A DNA stretch of 64,000 nucleotides from Paenarthrobacter ureafaciens (GTDB lineage: Bacteria; Actinomycetota; Actinomycetes; Actinomycetales; Micrococcaceae), in NCBI RefSeq assembly GCF_004028095.1, contig NZ_SBHM01000007.1, positions 744,001 through 808,000 of the forward strand. The letters run 5' to 3'. The notes beneath the pieces are model-generated. The model was not told the DNA's origin. It did no database searches and saw only the letters and a program-made list of their open reading frames with translations. A program made the position numbers and the translations under genes. This document shows positions 52,609 to 61,818 of this stretch, one piece after another (position 1 is the stretch's first letter; every line of letters begins with the position of its first letter).

Positions 52609-55245
52609 CTACTCGACGTCCGCCTTCGCCAAATTGAGCTCCAGGAGTTGGGCGCAGCGGATAAATCCCAGATGCGAGTAGGCCTGGGGGTGGTTGCCAA
52701 GGTGGGTCTCCGTGCCGGGATCGTATTCCTCCGGCAACAATCCCGTTGGACCGAACAAGGCGACCAGGCGGTTGAAGAGCTCCAAGGCATCGTCCAAACG
52801 GCCCACTGCGAGGTAGGCCTCGATCAGCCACGTGGTACAGATGTGGAAGCCACCCTCCAAGCCCGGCAGGCCGTCGTCGTACCTGTACCGGAAGACTGTG
52901 GGCCCCACGCGCAGTTCCCGTTCCACTGCGGTGACCGTATCCAGGAAGCGCTGGTCGCGGACATCCAGCAGGCCGGACAATCCAATGTGCAGCACTGCGG
53001 CGTCCAGGTCGGGGCTGTCATAGGCCACCGTGTAGGACGCAACGGAAGAATCCCACCCTTCCCGCAGGACTTCATCACGGATGGTCTCAGCGGTTCCCGC
53101 CCAATCGGCATGCGGCATCCGACCATGCAAACCCGCCGTGCGGACAGCACGATCCAGGGTGACCCAACACATGACCTTGCTGTAGACATGGTGCCGGGGC
53201 GGTTTGCGGGCCTCCCAGATTCCATGGTCCGGCTCGTGCCATCGGGCGATGACGGCGTGGGCCATCTGCTCCATGAGGAACCAGTGGTCATCCGGCAGGA
53301 AACCCCGCCGTTCCGCCAGGTCATGGATCAGTTCCGCAATGGGACCGAAGACGTCCAACTGAACCTGGTGGTCAGCCGCGTTGCCGATCCTGACCGGGCG
53401 CGAACCGGCATACCCCGGCAGGCTGTCCACAATTGCTTCGGTGGAAAGCGGCGCCCCCGTCACCGAGTACAACGGGTGCAGCCATTCGGGCCCCGGGGCG
53501 TTCTCCAGGATCCGCCCCAACCAGCCGAGGAAGCCCTCCGCTTCCTCCGTGGACCCGAGGCCCACCAACGCATTCACGGTCATCGAGGCATCACGGAGCC
53601 AGCAGTAGCGGTAGTCCCAGTTCCGCGTGCCGCCGATCCCCTCCGGAAGCGACGTGGTGGGCGCGGCAAGGACAGCCCCGGTGGGCTGGTGGACCAAGGA
53701 CTTCAGAACGAGCGCCGAGCGTCTCACCAGTGAAGTCTTAATGGCCGGCAACCGGAGCGATTTGACCCACTCCCTGGAGGACTGCCCGACGGCGGCGCGC
53801 CTGGCCGGTTCTCCGTCCGGATCCGGAGGGGCGGATTCTGTATCACCGCAGCGCAAATTGAGCACAACCGGCCCGGACCCCAGATATACCTCCGCGGTGG
53901 CAGTTGCGTGCCGGCTGTCACTGGTGATGGTGAACTCAACGCCCGGCGCGGACAGGATGATGGGATCCGAGGTGCCCACAACGTGGATCTCATCGCCGCG
54001 GATCTCCATGTTGAAGGGAGCGCTGGCGTAGTCCGGGCGGGGGGCGAAGACCACCCTGACCGTGCCGTTTCCGGACAGGACCCTGACCAGGCTGGTGATG
54101 CCGTCCGGTGCCGGTTCGAGGTAGTCGGTCACGGTGACATCGGCCCAGCGGGTCTCCACGATCATGGTGTTGTCCACGTAGCGCTGCGCGAGGACCGCAG
54201 AGGGTTTCACGGGCTCGATGCTGAAGTGACCTGCCGGCTCGCCACCGAGGATGTGTGCGAACAAGGACCCGGAATCGGGCAGCGGGTGACTCATCCAGCA
54301 GACCTTCGCGTCCGGGGTGAGCAGCGCCGTGGAGGTGCCGTTCCCAATCATCGAGTGCCGCTCCAAACCAACGGCGTCCTCACCAAAGAGCCACGACCGC
54401 CGCAGTTCGAACAACAAAGCCAGCACCCTCGCGAAGGCTTCGGGGTCCGGAATGGTGTGTGCCGCCGTCGTATCTCCCGGCCCGACGTGCAAGCCAAGGT
54501 CCGGTCCGCGCAGCGTGGCGAGCGCCCGTTCGTCGCTCTCGGCGTCCCCGGCGTAGAGAGCGGCTGTAACGCCCAAACGGGATCGGAGCTGTTCAAGTGC
54601 CTTGCCCTTGGCAGGTTCTTCCACCGTGAGGTCCAGGACGGTGCCGTCGACGATGAAGTAGAGGCCGTACTGGATGGCAATGTGCTGCGCCTTGTACGTT
54701 ACGCGTTCCACCACATCCTGCGTGGCGGGGCGGGTGCGGACCGCCACGCCTACGGGTTTGCGGACTATGCTGACGCCCTTCTCGAAGCCAACGGCCTCAC
54801 TCAACGCCGTAGCCACCTCATGCAGCAGGTTTTCGGTGGCAAGGGATTGCCCGTAGGCGAATCCCATGTCGAATTCGACTCCATGGGACCCCACCAAATG
54901 CACCTCCGCCGGCAACCGGGAAACGGCGGCCAGGTCCCGCAATGACCGCCCGGAGATGATGCCTGCATGCGTGTTGGGAAGCGCCGCCAGCGCACGCAGT
55001 GCCACGGCCGCGCTGTCCAAGGGCAACGTCTCATTGGAAACGCCTTCGGCCTCACACAGCGTGCCGCCGTAATTGCAGGCCACCAAAAGGCCCGGAACCC
55101 TGGACAGGACTTTGAGGTCAGCCATCAACTCCGGGGTGATCCCTTGGTCCTCCTGGGGACGGACAAACGAACGGAGTAAACCAAGCGGCAACGAGTTCAT
55201 CAAGAGCGCCGAATCGGCAACTGACTGGTTCAACGGCGTCGGCAT
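52609..55245 (-). CDS. Trehalose-phosphatase-like domain fused to glycoside hydrolase family 15
   Basis: 878 aa. Residues about 40-270 match OtsB-type HAD phosphatases (IISGRSLRDLAAVSRL, GSHGVEFD, GDAESDERAL), but the DxDGT nucleophile motif reads NYGGT at 58-62: both catalytic Asp are lost, so this half is probably inactive. Residues about 295-870 are a GH15 trehalase/glucoamylase-type (alpha/alpha)6 domain: MIGNGTSTALLTPDAKVCWM, GTRNWDYRYCWLRDA, GFLPEDDHWF-like helix and LPEEYDPGTETHLGNHPQAYSHLG with the catalytic acids. It lacks a signal peptide, so it acts in the cytoplasm, probably on trehalose. The ATG has GGAAGGA upstream. Confidence 0.9.
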   Translation of the reverse strand: MPTPLNQSVADSALLMNSLPLGLLRSFVRPQEDQGITPELMADLKVLSRVPGLLVACNYGGTLCEAEGVSNETLPLDSAAVALRALAALPNTHAGIISGRSLRDLAAVSRLPAEVHLVGSHGVEFDMGFAYGQSLATENLLHEVATALSEAVGFEKGVSIVRKPVGVAVRTRPATQDVVERVTYKAQHIAIQYGLYFIVDGTVLDLTVEEPAKGKALEQLRSRLGVTAALYAGDAESDERALATLRGPDLGLHVGPGDTTAAHTIPDPEAFARVLALLFELRRSWLFGEDAVGLERHSMIGNGTSTALLTPDAKVCWMSHPLPDSGSLFAHILGGEPAGHFSIEPVKPSAVLAQRYVDNTMIVETRWADVTVTDYLEPAPDGITSLVRVLSGNGTVRVVFAPRPDYASAPFNMEIRGDEIHVVGTSDPIILSAPGVEFTITSDSRHATATAEVYLGSGPVVLNLRCGDTESAPPDPDGEPARRAAVGQSSREWVKSLRLPAIKTSLVRRSALVLKSLVHQPTGAVLAAPTTSLPEGIGGTRNWDYRYCWLRDASMTVNALVGLGSTEEAEGFLGWLGRILENAPGPEWLHPLYSVTGAPLSTEAIVDSLPGYAGSRPVRIGNAADHQVQLDVFGPIAELIHDLAERRGFLPDDHWFLMEQMAHAVIARWHEPDHGIWEARKPPRHHVYSKVMCWVTLDRAVRTAGLHGRMPHADWAGTAETIRDEVLREGWDSSVASYTVAYDSPDLDAAVLHIGLSGLLDVRDQRFLDTVTAVERELRVGPTVFRYRYDDGLPGLEGGFHICTTWLIEAYLAVGRLDDALELFNRLVALFGPTGLLPEEYDPGTETHLGNHPQAYSHLGFIRCAQLLELNLAKADVE

Positions 55246-55335
55246 GGCGGTTCCTTCCGGAGTGGATAGGAATAGTTTCCGCCCGAAGGGTTTCCCTCGT
55301 ATAGCTCTGTAATTGCGTATGTGTAAAAGGAGGTC

Positions 55336-56325
55336 CTAGGCCGGGACCAGACCCGCCACCTCGGCCACCAACTCGACCGACCGCAGCCGCTCCTGAGTCC
55401 CCACGCTCTGGTGCGCAACGATCAGTTCATCCGCATCCGCATGCTTGGCGAATTCGTCCAGGTATTCCCGCACAACGTCGGGGGTTCCCACGGCGGAGAA
55501 CTTCATCATCTGGGCGATGTGCTGCCCCTGCGGGGAGTCAAGGACCATATCCGCCTCGTCGTCCGTGAACTCGCGTCCGCCGCCAAAAAACAGCGCCACC
55601 CTGGCACGCTTCACGGCGAGGTGGATTGCCTGGGCTTCTGCGTTGGTGTCAGCCGCTGTCACGTTGACGCCGGCAATGACGTAGGGCTCGGACAGTTGCT
55701 CGGAGGGCTTGAAGTCGCGGCGGTAGATAGCCACTGCGTCGCGCAGGGCGGCGGGCGCAAAGTGTGAAGCGAACGCGTACGGCAGTCCCAGCCGGGCAGC
55801 CAGCTGCGCACCGAAAAGCGAGGAGCCCAGAATGTACAGCGGCACGTTGGTTCCCTTGCCCGGAGTCGCCTCCACGCCTTGGATCCGGGTAGGACCCGTG
55901 AGGTAACCCTGAAGTTCCAGGACGTCCTGCGGGAACGAGTCGGCAGACATGTGATCGCGCCGCAAAGCACGCATGGTGTTTTGGTCGCTGCCCGGAGCAC
56001 GGCCCAGGCCGAGGTCGATGCGGCCCGGGTGGAGTGTTTCCAGCGTCCCGAATTGTTCGGCGATGGTCAGCGGCGAATGGTTGGGCAGCATGATGCCGCC
56101 TGCCCCCAACCGAATGCTGTTGGTGTGCGCTGCCACGTGGGCGATCAGCACGCTGGTGGCGGATGAGGCGATGGCGGACATGTTGTGGTGTTCGGCGTAC
56201 CAAACCCGGCGATATCCCAGCTCTTCCGCCTTCTGCGCCATGGCCACACTGCCCGCGAGGCTTTCCGCCACTGTCTGGCCCTTCCCGATGGTTGCCAGGT
56301 CGAGGATGGAAAGAGGAACAGTCAC
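55336..56325 (-). CDS. LLM class flavin-dependent oxidoreductase
   Basis: 329-aa luciferase-like monooxygenase of the group that lacks F420-specific features (family of MsnO8-type LLMs): [44 protein letters not shown], then [16 protein letters not shown] and [26 protein letters not shown] are diagnostic. It presumably uses FMN and an unknown substrate. The GTG at 56325 follows AAGG; the frame runs open to 56385 without a better start. The 266 bp to the next gene (56326-56591) shows no gene. Confidence 0.88.
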   Translation of the reverse strand: MTVPLSILDLATIGKGQTVAESLAGSVAMAQKAEELGYRRVWYAEHHNMSAIASSATSVLIAHVAAHTNSIRLGAGGIMLPNHSPLTIAEQFGTLETLHPGRIDLGLGRAPGSDQNTMRALRRDHMSADSFPQDVLELQGYLTGPTRIQGVEATPGKGTNVPLYILGSSLFGAQLAARLGLPYAFASHFAPAALRDAVAIYRRDFKPSEQLSEPYVIAGVNVTAADTNAEAQAIHLAVKRARVALFFGGGREFTDDEADMVLDSPQGQHIAQMMKFSAVGTPDVVREYLDEFAKHADADELIVAHQSVGTQERLRSVELVAEVAGLVPA

Positions 56326-56591
56326 AGGGGTACCGGCCTTTCGGAGTGGTTCGCGTCGGCCCGTTGGCGGGCACTTAAGCGACAACGACGGCGTTGCCCG
56401 CCTTATTTCTGTGAGTTACGTCGCGGTTCTCCAAAGCGTCCAAAATGCCCCGCTTTGTGACCGGGCGGGACGCGTGATTACCGGCTGTGACCCCCTGTAT
56501 CTCCGCGTTTCATAGCGCTTTGACCGCTCTTTGCGCCCTACCGGATAGTGGCAGCGACAAGTACGCATCGAACTTCACCCAAGGGGTACCC

Positions 56592-57572
56592 ATGGCACGA
56601 TTCACAACCAAGACCGGCGTCACCGTGGCGCTGGCAGTCACTGCTCTCTTGGGCCTCGCGGCCTGCTCGGATCCCGGCGCGACGGCGGCAACCGGTTCCG
56701 GCTCCGCTTCGGCGAGCGCCACTGCCAAGCAGTTCAACCTCTCGCCGGTACAGGACCGGATCAAAGTTGACGTGGATTCTGCAGCCGCTGCACAGGTTCC
56801 CGATGCCATTAAGGCTGACGGCAAGCTCACGGTGGTGACTACCGGCGGAACCCCTCCCCTGAGTCTTTTCGCGTCCGACAACAAGACCCTCATCGGCAGC
56901 GAGGTGGATATCGCGTACGCCGTGGGCGGGACCTTGGGCCTTGAGGTGGAAGTCCTGCCGGTGGCGTGGGCCGATTGGCCGCTGGGCGTGGAGTCGGGCA
57001 AGTACGAGGCCGTGCTTTCCAACGTGACAGTCACTGAGGCCCGCAAGGAGAAGTTTGACTTCGCCACCTACCGCAATGACCTCCTGGGGTTCTACGCCAA
57101 GAGCGATTCGGACATCTCCCAGGTCAAGGAAGCCAAGGACGTAGCCGGAAAACGCATCATCGTGGGTTCCGGTACCAACCAGGAAGCCATCTTGGTCCGC
57201 TGGGACGAGGAGAACAAGAAGAACGGACTGAAGCCCGTTGATTTCCAGTATTACGACGACGACTCCGCCTCCCAGCTTGCCCTCCAGTCAGGCCGTGCGG
57301 ACCTCACGTTCGGCCCCAACGCCTCAGCGGCCTACAAGGCTGCGCAGGACGGCAAGACCAAGCAGGTAGGAACGGTTGAAGGCGGCTGGCCCCTGAAAGC
57401 GGAGATCGCCTTCACCACCAAGAAGGGCAACGGTTTGGCGGTAGCCGCCCAGAGCGCCCTGAACAAGCTGATCAAGGACGGCAACTACGGCAGGATTCTC
57501 GAGCGTTGGGGCCTTTCCTCCGAAGCCATCCCGGCTTCGGAACTGAACCCGGCAGGCCTGCCCAAGAAGTAG
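56592..57572 (+). CDS. ABC transporter substrate-binding lipoprotein, amino-acid type
   Basis: 326 aa with a lipoprotein signal peptide (VALAVTALLGLAAC, lipid-bearing Cys25), a Ser/Ala/Thr-rich spacer and an SBP_bac_3-type domain: GKLTVVTTGGTPPLSLFASDN, GSEVDIAYAVGGTLGLEVEVL, WPLGVESGKYEAVLSNVTVTEARKEKFDFA and GRADLTFGPNASAAY. This points to polar amino acids or similar ligands. GGGG precedes the ATG at 56592. No permease or ATPase gene lies beside it in the window, so it is an orphan or supplies a system encoded elsewhere. Confidence 0.88.
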   Translation: MARFTTKTGVTVALAVTALLGLAACSDPGATAATGSGSASASATAKQFNLSPVQDRIKVDVDSAAAAQVPDAIKADGKLTVVTTGGTPPLSLFASDNKTLIGSEVDIAYAVGGTLGLEVEVLPVAWADWPLGVESGKYEAVLSNVTVTEARKEKFDFATYRNDLLGFYAKSDSDISQVKEAKDVAGKRIIVGSGTNQEAILVRWDEENKKNGLKPVDFQYYDDDSASQLALQSGRADLTFGPNASAAYKAAQDGKTKQVGTVEGGWPLKAEIAFTTKKGNGLAVAAQSALNKLIKDGNYGRILERWGLSSEAIPASELNPAGLPKK

Positions 57573-57654
57573 CAGGGCACGGTGGTTCCAGGACCTGTGA
57601 AGGGTATGCAAACCTACGTGGCCGGCAGTAGCCACCGGTGTTTTACTGTTCACT

Positions 57655-58377
57655 ATGACTGAGTTGCTGAAGCAGCACCCCAACGAACCGCACAATGACA
57701 GCATCGCGGCACGCTTGAACTGGCTGCGCGCAGGCGTCCTCGGAGCCAACGACGGCATCGTGTCCGTGGCCGCCACGGTTGTGGGCGTCGCGGGTGTTAC
57801 CAACGATGTCACCCCCATTCTGGTAGCCGGCACGGCCGCCGTCGTGGGCGGGGCCGTTTCCATGGCCCTTGGCGAGTACGTCTCCGTCAGCAGCCAAAGC
57901 GACAGCCAGCGGGCCTTGATTGAGAAGGAACGGAAGGAACTCCGTGACGATCCCGAAGGCGAACTGGCGGAGCTTGCCTCCATCTACCAGGCCAAGGGCC
58001 TCAGCGAAGCCACCGCGCGGACGGTAGCCCGCGAACTCACCGAGCATGATGCCTTGGGCGCCCACCTGGAGGCTGAACTGAAGATCGACGAGGCAGAGGT
58101 AGTCAATGCCTGGCATGCGGCCTTCGCCTCGGCAATTGCCTTCACCGTTGGCGTAGTGCTTCCGCTGCTGGCCATCCTCCTCCTGCCGGCCGAGGTCCGG
58201 ATCCCGTTGACGTTTGTGGCCGTGGTGGTGGCTTTGGCCATCACCGGCACGGTCAGCGCCAGGATCGGTGGCAGCTCGAAGCGGAAGGCCACGTTGCGCT
58301 TGGTCATCGGCGGCGCCCTTGCCATGGCCTTCACCTACGCTGTTGGCCTGCTGCTGGGCACCACGGGGATAGCCTGA
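57655..58377 (+). CDS. VIT1/CCC1-family metal transporter
   Basis: 240-aa membrane protein of the vacuolar iron transporter type. The first helix region LRAGVLGANDGIVSVAATVVGVAG with the conserved Asp, AAVVGGAVSMALGEYVSVSSQSDS with its Glu, a cytoplasmic helical domain with many Glu and a C-terminal set of three helices match the family. Such proteins move Fe2+ or Mn2+ out of the cytoplasm by proton exchange; the metal here is unknown. Monocistronic by position. Confidence 0.88.
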   Translation: MTELLKQHPNEPHNDSIAARLNWLRAGVLGANDGIVSVAATVVGVAGVTNDVTPILVAGTAAVVGGAVSMALGEYVSVSSQSDSQRALIEKERKELRDDPEGELAELASIYQAKGLSEATARTVARELTEHDALGAHLEAELKIDEAEVVNAWHAAFASAIAFTVGVVLPLLAILLLPAEVRIPLTFVAVVVALAITGTVSARIGGSSKRKATLRLVIGGALAMAFTYAVGLLLGTTGIA

Positions 58378-58398
58378 CCTCGCCTCCAGGACCTGCCT

Positions 58399-59685
58399 CT
58401 AGGACGTCGATGCGTCCCGCAGATGGTCATTGTTGCGCATCCGCACGGCCACCACTGCGCCGGAAGCCGCGGTGATCGCTGCGACGACGGCGACTGCTGC
58501 GGGGATGCCGTAAAGGTCCGCGAGCACTCCTGACAGGAGGGCACCAACGGCGAACCCGCCGTCGCGCCATAACCGGTACACCCCTACGGAGCGCGCCCGC
58601 CAGATGGGGTGGGCAACGTCGCCGATGGCGGCCAACAGTGTTGGGTACACCAATGCGGTACCGAGGCCCAAAATAATGGCTGCGGCAAGCCAGGGTCCGA
58701 AGTCGTGGGCGAAGGCGAAGATTCCCAAGGCCACGGACTGAACCAGCATGCCGGCCGTAATGAACCATTTGCGGCCGCCGCGGTCTGAAGCCGCACCGGT
58801 GACCAGTTGTGCCAAACCCCAGGCGGCCGGGTAAGCGGCGGCCAGGATGCCAATTTGCCCAAGGTTCAGCCCGGCGCCAGCGAACAGGACGGGGAAGAGA
58901 CCCCAGGCCAAGCCGTCGTTGAGGTTGTTCACCAGTCCGGCCTGGCTGGCTGCGGACAGGGAGCGGTCCTTGAAACTGGTCAGGGTAAACACCTGCCCGG
59001 TGGTCAGGCTGCCGTGGGCCCGTGATTGAGTAGCGACGTGACGGGCAGCTTCCGTTTTTACGTGGTGGTGGGTTTCCTTCACGGCGAGCACCGTCAGGCC
59101 CAGGCCCAGGGCGATGAAGGCGGCCCCGAGCAGGAAGGGGGCTGGACGCAGGCCGTAGGCGGTGGCCAGATAGCCTGTGGCGAGTGCAGTGCCGGCCACG
59201 CCGAGGTAGCCTGCGGCCTCGTTGAAGCCCATGGCCAGTCCACGCTGCTTGGAGCCCACCAGGTCCATTTTCATGATGACGGCGGTGGACCAGGTGAGCC
59301 CTTGGCTGATGCCCAGCAGCACGTTGGCCGCTACGATCCAGGACCAGGACGGGCCGGCAATGAGAAGAATCGGAACGGGGACCGCCACCAGCCAGCCGGC
59401 GACGAGGACAGGTCTGCGGCCATACCTGTCAGAGAGCGTGCCGGCAAAGTAGTTCGTTACGGCCTTGGACAAGCCGAAGGCCAGGATGTAGGTCAGCCCG
59501 CCGGTGTACTGGTCCAGGTGGAATTCCTGTGCGGCGAGAAGGGGCAGCACGGTGCGTTCCTGGCCCAAGGTCCCGCCTACGAGGGCATTGACGGCCACCA
59601 GCAACATGAACTGCGGCAAGTTCTCCCGTAAGCCCAGTACGGTTCGTGGAGAGGGCGCATCGTACTTTGGGATGTCGCTGGCCAT
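58399..59685 (-). CDS. MFS transporter
   Basis: 428-aa major facilitator with 12 predicted helices. The loop 2-3 signature is FAGTLSDRYGRRPVLVAG, helix 4 has VLLGISQGLTWSTAVIMKMDLVG, and the second half repeats the pattern TGAASDRGGRKWFITAG. The central loop carries a His-rich stretch (KETHHHVKTEAARH). The ATG at 59685 is preferred over the open frame to 59733. It lies downstream of the sulfur-stress genes on the same strand, separated by about 117 bp with a strong hairpin, so it may or may not belong to that regulon. Substrate unknown. Confidence 0.85.
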   Translation of the reverse strand: MASDIPKYDAPSPRTVLGLRENLPQFMLLVAVNALVGGTLGQERTVLPLLAAQEFHLDQYTGGLTYILAFGLSKAVTNYFAGTLSDRYGRRPVLVAGWLVAVPVPILLIAGPSWSWIVAANVLLGISQGLTWSTAVIMKMDLVGSKQRGLAMGFNEAAGYLGVAGTALATGYLATAYGLRPAPFLLGAAFIALGLGLTVLAVKETHHHVKTEAARHVATQSRAHGSLTTGQVFTLTSFKDRSLSAASQAGLVNNLNDGLAWGLFPVLFAGAGLNLGQIGILAAAYPAAWGLAQLVTGAASDRGGRKWFITAGMLVQSVALGIFAFAHDFGPWLAAAIILGLGTALVYPTLLAAIGDVAHPIWRARSVGVYRLWRDGGFAVGALLSGVLADLYGIPAAVAVVAAITAASGAVVAVRMRNNDHLRDASTS

Positions 59686-59723
59686 GCGCGGGGTGCTCCA
59701 AATCCGGTGTGCGGGCAAAGGGT

Positions 59724-59756
59724 GCCCGGGCACGCTTGGGGGAAGCGTACCCGGGC
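59724..59756 (-). terminator. Hairpin after the MBL-rhodanese gene
   Basis: GCCCGGGCACGCTT and AAGCGTACCCGGGC pair over 14 bp with one mismatch around GGGGG. It lies between the MBL-rhodanese and MFS genes and probably ends the sulfur operon. Confidence 0.6.
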
Positions 59757-59802
59757 GGGGCCCGGACAGGAGGGGGGACCTGCCCGGGCGGCTTGGGGGT
59801 GG

Positions 59803-61203
59803 TTAGACGGCGGGGACGCTGTTCTTCCAGGAGTTCCAGGCTGCGTAGCTGCCGTCGAGTTCGACGACGTCGTACCCGGCACGGCGCAGGGCGCTGGCGG
59901 CGACGGAGTTCCGGACGCCGGACTGGCAGTAGCTGACGATCGTGCCGTTGGCGGGCAGTTCGTCCAGGTGCCACATGACACGGCCGCCGCTGAGCTGGTA
60001 CGAGCCCGGGACGTGCCCGGCGGCGTACTCAGTCTTGTTGCGGACGTCCAGGACCATGGCAGCGTCGAAACCTTCGAGTTCCTCAGGCTGGATCAGCTTC
60101 GGGGTGGTGGTGGGCAGCCCGTCAATGCTGGTGAGGTAGCCCGCCACGTTGTCGATGCCCACGCGTACCAAGTGGTCCCACAGGTCCATCGCCTGCTCCT
60201 GGTCTGCGGCGAGGAGCACCAGCGGGTTCTTGTCAGTTTCCGGGTTCACCACCCAGGCACCGTAGCTGGCCACGGACTTGCCGGCAGGGACATTCAGCGA
60301 TCGGGCCACGGTTCCCTCGTGGACTTCGCCGTTGGAACGGGTGTCGATGAAGGTCAAGGTGTCCTCGGCCAGGCCTGCTGCGACGGTCCCGGTGGAGAGC
60401 TCCGGCAGTGGGGTGCGTTCACCCATGACCACAGGGCCTTCACGGTTTTCGCGCTTCATGCGGCCGAAGTAGGCGTGTGCGTCGGGTTGGCCGTCGAGGA
60501 GTTCGTCGATGAAGCCCTGCTCGTCGTCGGCTGCCAGGTAGGGACCCCACCAGGCGTAGAGCCGTTCGTAACCAACCGTGGAGGACGGGATGGCCCCGAG
60601 TGCTTTGCCGCAGGCGCTTCCGGCGCCGTGCGCGGGGTGGACCTGAACGTAGTCCGGCAGAGTCAGGAACTTATCGCGCAGGCTGGCGAAGAGCTGCTTG
60701 GCGCCCTCGAAGCGGGTGTCAACGCCGCCGGCTGCTTCATCCAGCAGGTCCGGCCGGCCCAGGTCTCCGGAGAAGACGAAGTCACCGGAGAGCAGGTAAC
60801 CGGGCTGGTCGCTGAACGCGCCGTCGGTGACCAGGAAGGACAGGTGCTCCGGGGTGTGCCCGGGGGTGTGCACGGCCTTGATGCTGATGTTGCCCAGGGT
60901 GATGGTGTCCCCGTCGTAGAGCCGTTCACCGTCGAACTGGTACTGCCAGTCCGGGCCGCCTTCGCCGGAGACATAGATCTTTGCTCCGGTGGCGGCAGCC
61001 AGCTCGCGGGTGCCGGAGAGGTAATCGGCGTGGATGTGGGTCTCGGTGACTGCCACGATCTTCATGCCGTTCTTCGCGGCCAGGTCCTGGTAAACGGCGA
61101 TGTCGCGGCGACCGTCCACGACGATCGCTTCGCCTTTGGCCTGGCAGCCGATCAGGTAGCTGGCCTGGGCAAGGTCTTCGTCATAAATGCGCTCGATAAG
61201 CAT
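59803..61203 (-). CDS. MBL-fold persulfide dioxygenase / rhodanese fusion (CstB-like)
   Basis: 466 aa. Residues 1 to about 240 form a metallo-beta-lactamase domain of the ETHE1/persulfide dioxygenase type: THIHAD at 55-60 (iron ligands), HTPGHTPEHLSF and SGDFVFSGDLGRPDLL. A middle rhodanese-like unit without a catalytic Cys (VLLAADQEQA) is followed by a C-terminal rhodanese with Cys426 in CQSGVRNS. Such proteins oxidise low-molecular-weight persulfides to sulfite or thiosulfate. GAAGGAGAG precedes the ATG at 61203, and a CstR-type operator lies 52 bp upstream, so persulfide stress should induce it. Confidence 0.92.
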   Translation of the reverse strand: MLIERIYDEDLAQASYLIGCQAKGEAIVVDGRRDIAVYQDLAAKNGMKIVAVTETHIHADYLSGTRELAAATGAKIYVSGEGGPDWQYQFDGERLYDGDTITLGNISIKAVHTPGHTPEHLSFLVTDGAFSDQPGYLLSGDFVFSGDLGRPDLLDEAAGGVDTRFEGAKQLFASLRDKFLTLPDYVQVHPAHGAGSACGKALGAIPSSTVGYERLYAWWGPYLAADDEQGFIDELLDGQPDAHAYFGRMKRENREGPVVMGERTPLPELSTGTVAAGLAEDTLTFIDTRSNGEVHEGTVARSLNVPAGKSVASYGAWVVNPETDKNPLVLLAADQEQAMDLWDHLVRVGIDNVAGYLTSIDGLPTTTPKLIQPEELEGFDAAMVLDVRNKTEYAAGHVPGSYQLSGGRVMWHLDELPANGTIVSYCQSGVRNSVAASALRRAGYDVVELDGSYAAWNSWKNSVPAV

Positions 61204-61254
61204 GGGGTGCTCTCCTTCAAGTGAAAGGGGATGTTGGGGCCTACATTCAGTACA

Positions 61255-61272
61255 GATACCCCCTGGGGTATC
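61255..61272. promoter_or_regulatory. CstR/CsoR-type operator upstream of MBL-rhodanese
   Basis: GATACCCCCTGGGGTATC, a perfect 8+2+8 dyad. The same TACAGATACCCCCTGGGGTA core occurs in front of the divergent rhodanese operon at 63797. This gives the MBL-rhodanese gene its own regulated promoter. Confidence 0.88.
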
Positions 61273-61317
61273 TAGCAACCGCGCTGCGGTCGGGGTTTTT
61301 CCTGCAGGAGGGCCCTG

Positions 61318-61342
61318 GCGCCAGGCGCAGGAGGCCTGGCGC
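61318..61342. other. Hairpin between thioredoxin and MBL-rhodanese genes
   Basis: GCGCCAGGC and GCCTGGCGC pair over 9 bp around a 7-nt loop. No T-run. Possible terminator or processing stem after trxA on the minus strand. Confidence 0.4.
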
Positions 61343-61389
61343 TTCGTTGGGTTTGGCAGGTGCCGGCGGCCGGTTTTCCGGAACCTGGA

Positions 61390-61752
61390 TCAGGCGTGCT
61401 GACGGCCGGCTTCGGCGCGGGCTTTGTCCATGTCCAGGTTCTTCACGGCCTGGATGACTTCCTCGAGTCCCGTCGCGTTGAGGGCGCCCGGCTGGGAGAA
61501 GACGAGGGTTTTGTCCTTGAAAGCCATGAGGGTGGGGATGGACGTGATGTTTGCCGCGGCGGCGAGGGCCTGTTCGGCTTCTGTGTCTACCTTGGCGAAG
61601 GTGATGTCCGGGTGGCGTCCGGCGGCGGCGCCGTAGGTGGGGGCAAACATGCGGCACGGGCCGCACCAGGCTGCCCAAAAGTCAACGAAGACGATCTCGC
61701 TGCTCTCCAGGGCTTGGGCAAATGTGTGTTGGGTGATGTCAATGGTGGCCAT
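61390..61752 (-). CDS. trxA: Thioredoxin
   Basis: 120-aa thioredoxin with the active-site FWAAWCGPC (Cys30 and Cys33), the cis-proline loop SIPTLMAFKDK and a slightly long C-terminus (KARAEAGRQHA). The fold is complete and no signal peptide is present, so it works in the cytoplasm. It lies between a rhodanese gene and the MBL-rhodanese gene in a set controlled by CstR-type operators. It probably reduces persulfides on the rhodaneses or repairs oxidised thiols, rather than being the main housekeeping thioredoxin. Confidence 0.93.
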   Translation of the reverse strand: MATIDITQHTFAQALESSEIVFVDFWAAWCGPCRMFAPTYGAAAGRHPDITFAKVDTEAEQALAAAANITSIPTLMAFKDKTLVFSQPGALNATGLEEVIQAVKNLDMDKARAEAGRQHA

Positions 61753-61818
61753 GGCCTGGTGTCCCTTCGGGAGGTTTGGTTGCGCCCGGTTGGCTGGTGC
61801 CGCTGCCGGGTCAGGGGT

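Noticed and set aside
59707..61224. A 505-residue open frame on the plus strand
   Set aside because: Antisense to the MBL-rhodanese gene, whose active-site motifs are complete; no family resemblance in the antisense product.
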